Of a stretch of DNA of 11,938 bases, positions 5,825 through 11,938 are shown piece after piece. Origin of the DNA: Bdellovibrio sp. GTDB lineage: Bacteria > Bdellovibrionota > Bdellovibrionia > Bdellovibrionales > Bdellovibrionaceae. Location: NCBI GenBank assembly GCA_003176075.1, contig PSRN01000130.1, forward strand, positions 1 to 11,938, written 5' to 3'. The translations under genes were made by a program, and so were the position numbers. Within the stretch, counting starts at the first letter, position 1, and the number at the start of each line of letters is the position of its first letter. The notes below the pieces were generated by a model that searched no databases, was not told where the DNA came from, and worked only from the letters and a program-made list of their open reading frames with translations.

Positions 5825-6907
5825 GTGAAAGCATTGACTATTGCACTGGCGAAAAATCCATTTGTCCTTGCCCCCATGGCGGGAATCACCGACCACGGTT
5901 TTCGTTCCTTTATGAAGAAGCTTGGCGCCGGGATCGTAATTTCGGAGCTCGTCTCCGCCACTGGAATTTCCTACAAATCCACCCGTACATTGCAGCTGAC
6001 CCGATTTGACGAATCACAACGCCCCGTCGGCATCCAGTTGTTTGGCGAAGACCCGCTGACGATGGCCGAAGCGGCTCGCTTCGTTGAGGACTTGGGGGCT
6101 GACTTTGTCGATCTCAATTTTGGTTGTCCCGTACCCAAAGTGGTCAAGAAAGGGGCTGGATCGGCTCTGCTCAAAGATTTACCCGCCATGGGTCAATTGC
6201 TGAGCGAGGTGGTGGCGGCGGTAAAAATTCCCGTGACGATAAAGATTCGCACAGGTTGGGAGGCCAGCTGCCGCAATGCCGAAGACGTGGCTGCCCTGGC
6301 CGCCAACGAGGGCATTGCATGGGTGGCGATTCATGGCCGCACGCGCGCCCAAGCCTATGGGGGGCAAGCCGATTGGGATTACATCGCGCGGGTCAAGGAG
6401 AGGGCTCGCCTGCCGATTCTGGGAAACGGCGATATCCTCACGCCAGCCCAGGCGGTATCGCGTTTGCGCCAGTCCGGCGTCGACGGCGTGATGATAGGCC
6501 GGGGGGCGCTCAAGAACCCTTATCTCTTTCGTGAGGCCTTGGCGCTGTGGCGGCAAGTTGCACCTGAAAAGGCCTCTGAAAATGCGCCCGAGAATGCCCC
6601 TGAAAATGCGCTCAAAACTGGACCTGCAAGTCAGGATTTGGTTCGGGATTATCCTGGCTTGGTCGAAATGCTGGTGGACTCTATTGCCCCGCACTGTGAT
6701 GAGCGAATCTTACAAATTCAACTCAAGAAATTTGCCGCGTGGTTCGCAACAGGCTATCCTAATGCGGCTCAATTTCGCAAAAGTCTCTATCAGAGCGCGG
6801 ATACGCAAGACTTGGTCTTGCTGGCGCGGGAATATTTCGCGTCCGTGCAGGAACTCCAGCCGGCAGATACATCGGCAGAAGCCTTTTTGATGGGCGGACA
6901 CGGATAA
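5825..6907 (+). CDS. dus: tRNA-dihydrouridine synthase, DusB type
   Basis: Dus enzymes are flavoproteins that reduce specific uridines in the tRNA D-loop. Seen: the FMN-binding APMAGITDHGFR (residues 16-27), the catalytic-Cys motif DLNFGCPVPKVVKKGAG with C101, KIRTGW (140-145), IHGRTRAQAYGGQADW (169-184), GNGDILTP (200-207) and GVMIGRGALKNPYLF (221-235). These form a complete TIM barrel with the C-terminal tRNA-binding helical domain following. The start is GTG at 5825, preceded by GAAGGGA, and homology begins in NPFVLAPMAG. At 360 residues it is longer than usual (about 320-330). The excess is largely a low-complexity linker at about 246-270 containing ENAPENAPENAL, encoded by 12-bp DNA repeats, placed between the barrel and the helical domain. 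It is likely cotranscribed with the nitroreductase gene. Confidence 0.95.
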   Translation: MKALTIALAKNPFVLAPMAGITDHGFRSFMKKLGAGIVISELVSATGISYKSTRTLQLTRFDESQRPVGIQLFGEDPLTMAEAARFVEDLGADFVDLNFGCPVPKVVKKGAGSALLKDLPAMGQLLSEVVAAVKIPVTIKIRTGWEASCRNAEDVAALAANEGIAWVAIHGRTRAQAYGGQADWDYIARVKERARLPILGNGDILTPAQAVSRLRQSGVDGVMIGRGALKNPYLFREALALWRQVAPEKASENAPENAPENALKTGPASQDLVRDYPGLVEMLVDSIAPHCDERILQIQLKKFAAWFATGYPNAAQFRKSLYQSADTQDLVLLAREYFASVQELQPADTSAEAFLMGGHG

Positions 6908-6917
6908 AACGGATAGA

Positions 6918-6931
6918 GGCGTCTGCGGAGG
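6918..6931 (+). repeat. Short GC-rich repeat shared with the ABC ATPase gene
   Basis: GGCGTCTGCGGAGG in the dus-typA gap is identical to 8954-8967 within the repeated N-terminal region of the ABC ATPase gene. A similar AGAGGCGTCTGGCGGA occurs in the 37-bp duplication. It may be a decayed piece of the palindromic repeat family, but 14 bp is short. Confidence 0.4.
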
Positions 6932-6983
6932 CGGGCTGAAGTGCTAAAGGATGAGGAGATGAAGGGATGAAGGAGCAGCGTTT

Positions 6984-8807
6984 ATGATTTTTGACCCTAA
7001 AAAAATTCGCAATATTGCGATTATTGCACACGTTGACCATGGCAAAACCACGCTGGTTGATCATTTGATCCGTCAGGCTGGCACATTCCGGGAGAACGAG
7101 CACGTTGAGGAACGGCTGATGGACTCCATGGACCTGGAAAGAGAGCGCGGCATCACCATCGCGGCAAAGAACGCCTCCTTTGTTTATCGCGACTTCAAGA
7201 TCAACATCGTGGACACCCCCGGCCACAGTGATTTCGGTGGCGAGGTCGAGCGGATCTTAAATATGGTCGACGGCGCCATTCTTTTGGTGGACGCTTCGGA
7301 AGGTCCCCTGCCGCAAACCCGTTTTGTCTTGAAAAAGGCTCTCGAGCAAAAGCTGAAGATTATCGTCTGCATCAATAAGATCGACCGCTCGGACGCCCGC
7401 ATTCAAGAGGTTCACAATGAGATTTTCGATCTGATGATCGATTTGGACGCGCCCGAGGACACCGCCGATTTTCATCCCGTTTACGCCATCGCGCGCGAGG
7501 GTATGGCCACCTTGGATCCCCACGTCCGCACCAAGACCCTTGAGCCGCTTTACGAAAAAATCATTCAAGAGGTCCCGCCGCCCAAGGTTACCGAGAACGC
7601 TCCCTTGCAGATGATGGTGTCGAACCTTTCTTACAGTTCTTTTGTGGGTCGATTGGCGATTGGCCGCGTTCGTTCGGGGCAAATCAAGGTTGGCGACGAA
7701 GTCTTGTGCATGCACGACAACGGCGTGAACAAGAAAGTGCGCATTTCGGCGCTCTTTCAGTACAAAGTGAATAACACAGTTCCCGTGGATGAAATCGGAG
7801 CTGGTGACATTGCTGTTCTTGCCGGTTTAGAGGATTTCAATATCGGCGATACGATCACCTCGGTCGCTGATCCCCGGCCGCTGCCCCGCATCCGGGTCGA
7901 AGAGCCCACGGTCGGCATGATCTTTTCCGTGAATGATGGACCCTTTGGCGGCCGCGACGGTAAGAAGGTGACCTCGCGACAGATCCTTGAGCGGCTGGAA
8001 AAAGAACTCCTCCACAACGTGGCCATTCGGATGGAAAAAACGTCGAGCAACGAAGCTTTCAAAGTGGTGGGCCGGGGCGAACTGCAATTGGCGGTTTTAA
8101 TTGAGCAAATGCGCCGGGAAGGATTCGAGCTGTGTGTTTCCAAGCCGCAAGTCGTATTTAAAGAGGAAGGAGGCGTTCGCAAGGAGCCCTTCGAATACGC
8201 GATCATCGACATCGAGGATCAGTTCACCGGAGCGGTGACCGAAAAGATGGGCCGCCGCAAAGGGGTGATGATGAACATGGTCAGCAAGGGTTCGGGCCGC
8301 ACGCGCCTCGAGTTTCGCATCCCTTCGCGCGGACTTATCGGGTACCGTTCCGAGTTTCTCACCGACACCAAGGGAACTGGCCTTTTGAACACCCAATTTG
8401 ACGGGTGGGACGATTACCGGGGTGATATTGCCGGCCGCATGAACGGTTCCATGATTTCCGACCGTCAAGGGGTCGCCACGACCTATGCCATTTTCAATTT
8501 GCAAGAGCGAGGCCGCATGTTCGTTATTCCCGGCGCCGAGGTCTATCAAGGCATGGTGGTTGGCGAACACGCCAAGGAAAACGACCTCGAAGTGAATATC
8601 ACGCGGGAGAAAAAACTCACCAACGTTCGCGCTTCCGGCGCCGACGAAAAATTGACTCTTGTCCCCGTCAAAGCGATGAACCTTGAACAGGCCATGGAGT
8701 GGATCAATGACGATGAGCTGATTGAAGTCACACCCAACCATATTCGCCTGCGCTGTCGCGAGCTGGACCCGCACAAGCGTAAGCGAAAGGCTTCAAAGGA
8801 TGATTAG
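6984..8807 (+). CDS. typA: Ribosome-associated GTPase TypA/BipA
   Basis: TypA (BipA) is a translational GTPase of the EF-G family that binds 70S ribosomes, helps 50S assembly and is needed under cold or other stress. Its 607 residues match the family length. Seen: G1 AHVDHGKTT (residues 15-23), G2 RGIT (55-58), G3 DTPGH (77-81) and G4 NKID (131-134); domain II with NLSYSSFVGRLAIGRV; domain III with GMIFSVNDGPFGGRDG, and GRGELQLAVLIEQMRREGFEL; and the TypA-specific C-terminal domain with PSRGLIGYRSEF, RMNGSMISD and GEHAKENDLEVN. The G5 position reads YAIAREG, so Ile169 replaces the usual Ser of the SA motif. The ATG at 6984 has AAGGAG 8 bp upstream. It follows dus by 76 bp of purine-rich sequence and may be cotranscribed. 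Confidence 0.97.
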   Translation: MIFDPKKIRNIAIIAHVDHGKTTLVDHLIRQAGTFRENEHVEERLMDSMDLERERGITIAAKNASFVYRDFKINIVDTPGHSDFGGEVERILNMVDGAILLVDASEGPLPQTRFVLKKALEQKLKIIVCINKIDRSDARIQEVHNEIFDLMIDLDAPEDTADFHPVYAIAREGMATLDPHVRTKTLEPLYEKIIQEVPPPKVTENAPLQMMVSNLSYSSFVGRLAIGRVRSGQIKVGDEVLCMHDNGVNKKVRISALFQYKVNNTVPVDEIGAGDIAVLAGLEDFNIGDTITSVADPRPLPRIRVEEPTVGMIFSVNDGPFGGRDGKKVTSRQILERLEKELLHNVAIRMEKTSSNEAFKVVGRGELQLAVLIEQMRREGFELCVSKPQVVFKEEGGVRKEPFEYAIIDIEDQFTGAVTEKMGRRKGVMMNMVSKGSGRTRLEFRIPSRGLIGYRSEFLTDTKGTGLLNTQFDGWDDYRGDIAGRMNGSMISDRQGVATTYAIFNLQERGRMFVIPGAEVYQGMVVGEHAKENDLEVNITREKKLTNVRASGADEKLTLVPVKAMNLEQAMEWINDDELIEVTPNHIRLRCRELDPHKRKRKASKDD

Positions 8808-8890
8808 GGCGTTTTGGCGAGACGCGAACTCCTTCTCGGTGCCTCGCATTTGAGGTTTTAAATGAGTTCCAGCTTAGCTTAGACTCAACA

Positions 8891-8902
8891 AAGGGGAGGG
8901 GG
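8891..8902 (+). promoter_or_regulatory. Ribosome-binding site supporting a TTG start
   Basis: AAGGGGAGGGGG directly precedes the TTG at 8904. The only other starts before the ATPase homology are GTG codons inside the repeats (including 9039), and none has a purine-rich site. This supports translation of the repeat-built N-terminus. Confidence 0.7.
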
Positions 8903-8903
8903 A

Positions 8904-9968
8904 TTGCTCAACAACAAGAATACACCCGTGGCGTCTTCGGAGGCGACACCCGTGGCGTCTGCGGAGGTGCCGACGGCACCGACTTGGGCAGCGCCGCCCA
9001 CGCTGGAGGCACCGACTTGGGCAGCTCCGCCCACGCTTGTGCAAGAGTTGGCGTTGGACGCTCGTCACCTCGTCAAGTCTTTTGACGATTTGCGCGCTCT
9101 TAAGGGCGTCAGTTTTGACGTTCGTGTGGGGGAAGTTTTTGGACTCTTAGGGCCCAATGGAGCCGGCAAATCGACACTGGTCAAGATGGTCTACGGCCAT
9201 GTGCAACCCAATTCGGGCGATCTCTATATCTTGGGAATGAACGTCAGATCATCGAGTCGCGAAATTCGCGGACGTCTCGGTGTGGTTCCGCAAGACGAAG
9301 GACTCGATGTCGAACTCACGGTGCTGGAAAACCTGATGGTCTTTGCCAGCTTTTTTGAAGTCAGTGAGGGCGTCGCGCGGGCCCGCGCCTATGATCTGCT
9401 TAAAATGATGCGGTTGGATGAGTACACTCATGAGCCGGTCGCCAATCTGAGCAGCGGTTATCGCCGGCGGCTCGCCATCGCCCGCGCTATGGTGAATCAT
9501 CCGGAAATTCTTATCTTGGACGAACCCACGGTGGGCTTGGATTCCCAGGTTCGCCTGTGGATTTGGGATTTTCTCAAAAAAGTCAAAGACCAGGCGAAAA
9601 CCATCATTCTCACCACTCATTATATGGAGGAAGCCGAGTTGCTGTGCGACCGCATCGCCATTGTTGATAAGGGACAAGCGCTCGCTGTGGGATCGCCGCA
9701 GGATTTGATCTCAGTACACCTCGGGCCTCAAATGGCCGAATTTGAAGTCGCCGGAACGGAAATGAGCTATTATCTCAACCGCATTCGCGAACGGCGGTTT
9801 AAGTTCTTTACCGTCGGATCTCATATTTACGTTCCCTTTCAGGCGGAATCCGATGCCAATGAATTACTGACCATAGTGAACAGCCGGCGGATCGCCATTC
9901 GTCGCACAACCTTGAGCGATGTCTTCCTTCATTTGGCGGGACACGACCTGCGGGAGGAGCCCACGTGA
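8904..9968 (+). CDS. ABC-2 exporter ATPase, NodI/DrrA-like, with repeat-built N-terminus
   Basis: This is the ATP-binding subunit of an ABC-2 type exporter, acting with the permease encoded directly after it. Seen: Walker A GPNGAGKST (residues 83-91), Q-loop Q130 (VVPQDE), signature LSSGYRRRL (182-190; the third residue is Ser rather than the usual Gly), Walker B LILDEPTVGLD (203-213) and switch His239 (LTTHYMEEAELLCDR). The C-terminus carries the extra domain usual for NodI/DrrA proteins. Family homology starts near residue 50. Residues 7-45 are an unusual Ala/Pro/Thr extension made of TPVASSEA/TPVASAEV followed by APTWAAPPTLE/APTWAAPPTLV, encoded by tandem DNA repeats related to the palindromic element. 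The start is TTG at 8904 with a strong Shine-Dalgarno. Its stop overlaps the permease GTG by 4 bp. The exported substrate is unknown. Confidence 0.93.
   Translation: MLNNKNTPVASSEATPVASAEVPTAPTWAAPPTLEAPTWAAPPTLVQELALDARHLVKSFDDLRALKGVSFDVRVGEVFGLLGPNGAGKSTLVKMVYGHVQPNSGDLYILGMNVRSSSREIRGRLGVVPQDEGLDVELTVLENLMVFASFFEVSEGVARARAYDLLKMMRLDEYTHEPVANLSSGYRRRLAIARAMVNHPEILILDEPTVGLDSQVRLWIWDFLKKVKDQAKTIILTTHYMEEAELLCDRIAIVDKGQALAVGSPQDLISVHLGPQMAEFEVAGTEMSYYLNRIRERRFKFFTVGSHIYVPFQAESDANELLTIVNSRRIAIRRTTLSDVFLHLAGHDLREEPT
8922..8969 (+). repeat. 24-bp tandem repeat, two copies, in frame
   Basis: ACACCCGTGGCGTCTTCGG... (8922-8945) is repeated at 8946-8969 with two mismatches. Each unit encodes eight residues (TPVASSEA, TPVASAEV). 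Its first 12 bases match the left half of the palindromic element as it reads at 5786-5797. Confidence 0.85.
8976..9041 (+). repeat. 33-bp tandem repeat, two copies, in frame
   Basis: The units at 8976-9008 and 9009-9041 start GCACCGACTTGGGCAGC and differ at only a few bases. Each encodes APTWAAPPTL plus one residue. The 3' part of the first unit, GCCGCCCACGCT (8993-9004), is identical to positions 20-31. The second differs at one base (9026-9037). Confidence 0.85.
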
Positions 9969-10756
9969 TTCTCCATTGGTCGCAGATTTATCGCGTTTGG
10001 CGCAGGAATTTTATTATCTTCAAGCGAACCTGGCTGCTTTCGTTATTTTGGATTGTGCTGGAGCCGCTCTTTTTGTTGGCGGCCATCGGCTTTGGACTTG
10101 GGGCTTACGTTAAAACAGTGGGTGGATTGGCCTACGTCGATTTTTATTTCCCGGGATTGCTGTGCACGACCTCCATGATGATTTCCTTTTTCGAAGGGGC
10201 CTACGGAAATTTCTCGAAGCTCAATTCCTCGCGGAGCGTGGGCGGCGGAGCCGCCATGGGTATTTACTCGGTGATCTTGATTTCGCCGGTGACCGTACCG
10301 GAACTGACGCTGGGAGAGCTTTTCTGGGCCGCCAGTAAGGGAATGTTGAGTTCCATCGGATTGCTGGTGGTGGGTCTCTTTTTCGGGTTGGGCCATACCC
10401 CTCGAATCCTGGTGGTGATTCCAGTTCTATTTGCCAACGCTTGGATTTTTTCTTGCGTCGGCATGGTCGTAACTTCCTACGTGAGAAATTACGACCAGAT
10501 GATCTTTCCGACTTCGGGGCTTATCGTGCCGATGTCTTTGTTCTGTGGAACTTTCTTTCCAGTGAATGAATTGAATTCGATTCTCAAGTCAGTGATTTAC
10601 GTCTTGCCGCTCACCCATTCCGTTGAGATTGTCCGGAAGTTGTTCGTCAGCGGGTTCAGCGTTGACCTCCTGATCAATGCGTTCGTCCTGGTCGTGATCG
10701 GGATCCTGGTGACGAGATTCGCGCTCCGCCGACTGGCTTATCGGCTCCAGCCATGA
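9965..10756 (+). CDS. ABC-2 type exporter permease (NodJ-like)
   Basis: This 263-residue inner-membrane subunit partners the upstream ATPase; two permeases and two ATPases would form the exporter. It starts at GTG 9965 inside the ATPase stop (GTGA overlap) after GGGAGGAG. The pattern is six membrane helices, with the family's WRRNFIIFKRTW N-terminus, the FFPGLLCTTSMM/FFEGAYGNF region before the cytoplasmic amphipathic segment, ISPVTVPELTLGELFWAASK, and the late FFPVNELNSILKSVIYVLPLTHSVEIVRKL motif typical of ABC-2 permeases. Between GNFSKLN and IYSVILISPV, where relatives have a compact charged helix, lies SSRSVGGGAAMG. Residues 91-99 of this are encoded exactly by a palindromic element. The final 168 bp are overlapped on the other strand by the mtgA-like gene. 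NodJ-like refers to fold only; no nodulation role is implied. Confidence 0.92.
   Translation: MILHWSQIYRVWRRNFIIFKRTWLLSLFWIVLEPLFLLAAIGFGLGAYVKTVGGLAYVDFYFPGLLCTTSMMISFFEGAYGNFSKLNSSRSVGGGAAMGIYSVILISPVTVPELTLGELFWAASKGMLSSIGLLVVGLFFGLGHTPRILVVIPVLFANAWIFSCVGMVVTSYVRNYDQMIFPTSGLIVPMSLFCGTFFPVNELNSILKSVIYVLPLTHSVEIVRKLFVSGFSVDLLINAFVLVVIGILVTRFALRRLAYRLQP
10235..10261 (+). repeat. Palindromic element copy in frame within the permease gene
   Basis: AGCGTGGGCGGC, GGA, GCCGCCATGGGT. It matches the tsf copy (31 down to 5) at 23 of 27 bases and is read in the same frame (SVGGGAAMG against SVGGKAATG). The inner arms GGCGGC and GCCGCC can pair into a hairpin. Confidence 0.88.
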
Positions 10757-11575
10757 TCCTTGGTCCTCTCCCTCCCCATACTCCGGCGCGCTCAAGTCGA
10801 GACCCGCGGGGGCAGCCGGTGCTTTGGCTTTGGAAAGAAAGGTGGGCAGGCGGTGGGCGGCGACGCCATAATCCGCGGCTCCGATTCTTTGGTATTGGTA
10901 CAGACGCTGAATAATCTCCTGAAGTCGCTTGTACGCAAAAGGCGTCAATTGCTTCTTATAAAAGGATACAGAATATTTTTCCGGACTTGGAAGCAAGAAG
11001 GCAAGAAAGGCCGACTCGATGACGTCCAATTTGGCCGGTGTTTTTTGAAAATAAAAACTCGCCGCTTGTTTCACGCCAAATATGTCCTGGCCGAACTGAA
11101 CCACGTTGAGATACCGCTCGAGAATTTGGTTTTTCGTGAGGGCCCTTTCTATTCTCACGGTGATGACCGCTTCGACCAGTTTCCGTTCCAGCGTCTTTTC
11201 GCTCGTCAGAAACATGTTCTTCGCAAGCTGTTGGGTGATCGTGGAGCCGCCCCGGGCAAACCGGCCCGCCATCCGATTTTTCTCAAAGCTCTTTTGCATT
11301 TCTTGAAAATCAAAACCATGATGATTCCAAAACAGAGAGTCCTCTGACAAAACGACAGCCTTTCGCAGGAACGGGGAAATCTGATTCAAGGGCACGTAGT
11401 CGGCTGACCCCGGACAGAGATGAACGCTGTAGAGGGCCGTGGTCATGCAGCCGCGAATGGTCGCCTCATTCGGAACTTGATTGAGCAACCAGATTCCAAA
11501 ACAAAGAACCGCCGCAACAAATAACGCCGCGATCAAAATGAACGATCGGAAAGTTCGAAAGAGAATGCCCATCAT
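10589..11575 (-). CDS. mtgA: Monofunctional peptidoglycan glycosyltransferase (GT51)
   Basis: It polymerises lipid II into glycan strands at the periplasmic face of the inner membrane. One N-terminal membrane helix (residues about 11-31) is followed by a complete GT51 domain: SEDSLFWNHHGFD (77-89, catalytic Glu78), RGGSTITQQLAKN (108-120), RKLVEAVITVRIE (131-143) and LTKNQILERYLNVVQFG (146-162). There is no transpeptidase domain. The core ends near residue 250. The remaining 78 residues are Pro/Ala-rich, then highly acidic and polar (SRHQDPDHDQDERIDQE), unlike normal MtgA, which is about 230-245 residues. Residues 274-328 are translated from the complement of the permease's 3' end. The ATG at 11575 (or 11572) has AGGAGAG 10 bp upstream. 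It lies 35 bp after the epimerase stop on the same strand, so the two are probably one operon. Confidence 0.9.
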   Translation of the reverse strand: MMGILFRTFRSFILIAALFVAAVLCFGIWLLNQVPNEATIRGCMTTALYSVHLCPGSADYVPLNQISPFLRKAVVLSEDSLFWNHHGFDFQEMQKSFEKNRMAGRFARGGSTITQQLAKNMFLTSEKTLERKLVEAVITVRIERALTKNQILERYLNVVQFGQDIFGVKQAASFYFQKTPAKLDVIESAFLAFLLPSPEKYSVSFYKKQLTPFAYKRLQEIIQRLYQYQRIGAADYGVAAHRLPTFLSKAKAPAAPAGLDLSAPEYGEGEDQGSWLEPISQSAERESRHQDPDHDQDERIDQEVNAEPADEQLPDNLNGMGERQDVNH

Positions 11576-11610
11576 GGCTTATATTCTCTCCTATTTTGTA
11601 TTCAGTAAAC

Positions 11611-11938
11611 CTAGTTCGTCTTCAGCAAACCTCGAGCTTTCATCCAGGTGACGCTGTCGCGAATCGCGTCGCGCGCGGAACCGGGATCGAATCCGAGTTC
11701 CCGCTTGGCTTTGGAACAGTCAAACCAGTGGTAAAGGGTGGCGGTCCAGGCGTTTTCGCGGCTTAGTGAAGAGTTCCATCCCAGCTTTGTCGCCAGGTCC
11801 CCGGCTATTCCAAGCGTATGCAGAAGAAGCGAAGGAAGCCTGATGTTCGGCGGTACCACTCCACCAGTCTCCGCGATCAGGGTGAAAAGCTGCTGGATCG
11901 TCAGGTTTTCGCCGCTCAGAATATACCGCTCGCCGGGT
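11611..11938 (-). CDS. NAD-dependent sugar epimerase/reductase, C-terminal part
   Basis: This is an extended-SDR family protein that continues beyond the right edge; 108 residues are visible. The open frame extends past the GTG at 11859 to the end of the window, reading PGERYILSGENLTIQQLF, so that GTG is internal and not a start. GERYILSGENLT and the C-terminal WFDCSKAKRELGFDPGSARDAIRDSVTWM are typical of the dihydroflavonol reductase-like and hopanoid-associated epimerase (HpnA-like) group. These act on nucleotide sugars or related carbonyl compounds. The Rossmann NAD-binding glycine motif and the catalytic Tyr-x-x-x-Lys lie outside the window, so substrate and exact subfamily cannot be settled. 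It is upstream of mtgA on the same strand. Confidence 0.85.
   Translation of the reverse strand, partial: PGERYILSGENLTIQQLFTLIAETGGVVPPNIRLPSLLLHTLGIAGDLATKLGWNSSLSRENAWTATLYHWFDCSKAKRELGFDPGSARDAIRDSVTWMKARGLLKTN

Noticed and set aside
8097..8774. 225-residue minus-strand open frame within typA
   Set aside because: It is antisense to conserved TypA domains, and its content is the shadow of typA codon bias.
8842..8859. Small hairpin plus TTTT after typA (CCTC, six-base loop, GAGG, TTTT)
   Set aside because: The stem is only 4 bp, too weak to call a terminator with confidence, although typA and the ABC operon may well be separate transcripts.
11601..11632. TTCAG(T/C)AAACCT repeated 20 bp apart at the epimerase end
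   Set aside because: Short, partly coding for the C-terminal LLKTN, and with no sign of function.
1..11938. CRISPR arrays, tRNA or rRNA genes, IS transposases, phage genes
   Set aside because: I looked on both strands and saw no regularly spaced repeats, RNA gene motifs, transposase or phage structural motifs.

Overview
The window looks like chromosomal DNA from a Gram-negative bacterium of moderate GC content. The evidence is a complete ribosomal/elongation-factor operon, strong Shine-Dalgarno sites, a membrane-anchored monofunctional peptidoglycan glycosyltransferase and an exported protein with a type I signal peptide. The long acidic Ala/Pro/Glu tail on ribosomal protein S2 and the hopanoid-type sugar epimerase suggest a delta-proteobacterium-like or Bdellovibrionota-like lineage. 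That placement is inference; nothing here fixes the taxon.

Layout. Positions 1-1480 (minus strand) hold rpsB followed by the start of tsf, which runs off the left edge. Positions 1731-2882 (plus) hold an accessory AAA ATPase of the AAA_14/DUF4143 type, with a perfect palindrome on its promoter. Positions 2937-3497 (minus) hold a Uma2-family endonuclease-like protein. Positions 3655-4615 (plus) hold an unrecognised exported protein whose reading frame is split by a perfect 37-bp tandem duplication. Positions 4605-5102 (minus) hold a small membrane-anchored FG-GAP-like protein. A plus-strand run follows: nitroreductase, tRNA-dihydrouridine synthase, TypA/BipA GTPase, then a two-gene ABC-2 exporter (ATPase plus permease). 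On the minus strand from the right edge come the end of an NAD-dependent sugar epimerase and an mtgA-like glycosyltransferase, whose 3' end runs 168 bp into the permease gene on the opposite strand.

The most interesting signal is a small GC-rich palindromic repeat, a 27-bp core of AGCGTGGGCGGC, three variable bases, then GCCGCCA(C/T)GGG(G/T). One copy lies in frame inside tsf and reads SVGGKAATG. One lies in frame inside the ABC permease and reads SVGGGAAMG. One abuts the nitroreductase stop codon just upstream of dus. Pieces read in the opposite orientation (TPVA...PPTL), duplicated in tandem, make up the N-terminal extension of the ABC ATPase. This resembles the protein-coding palindromic elements known from Rickettsia: a selfish or domesticated repeat that can enter genes without breaking the frame. 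The left end of the window falls within such a copy.

The genes mostly act independently: translation (rpsB, tsf, typA, dus), envelope (ABC exporter, mtgA, epimerase, the exported and FG-GAP proteins), and a two-gene accessory patch (ATPase, Uma2) between the ribosomal operon and the envelope/translation genes.
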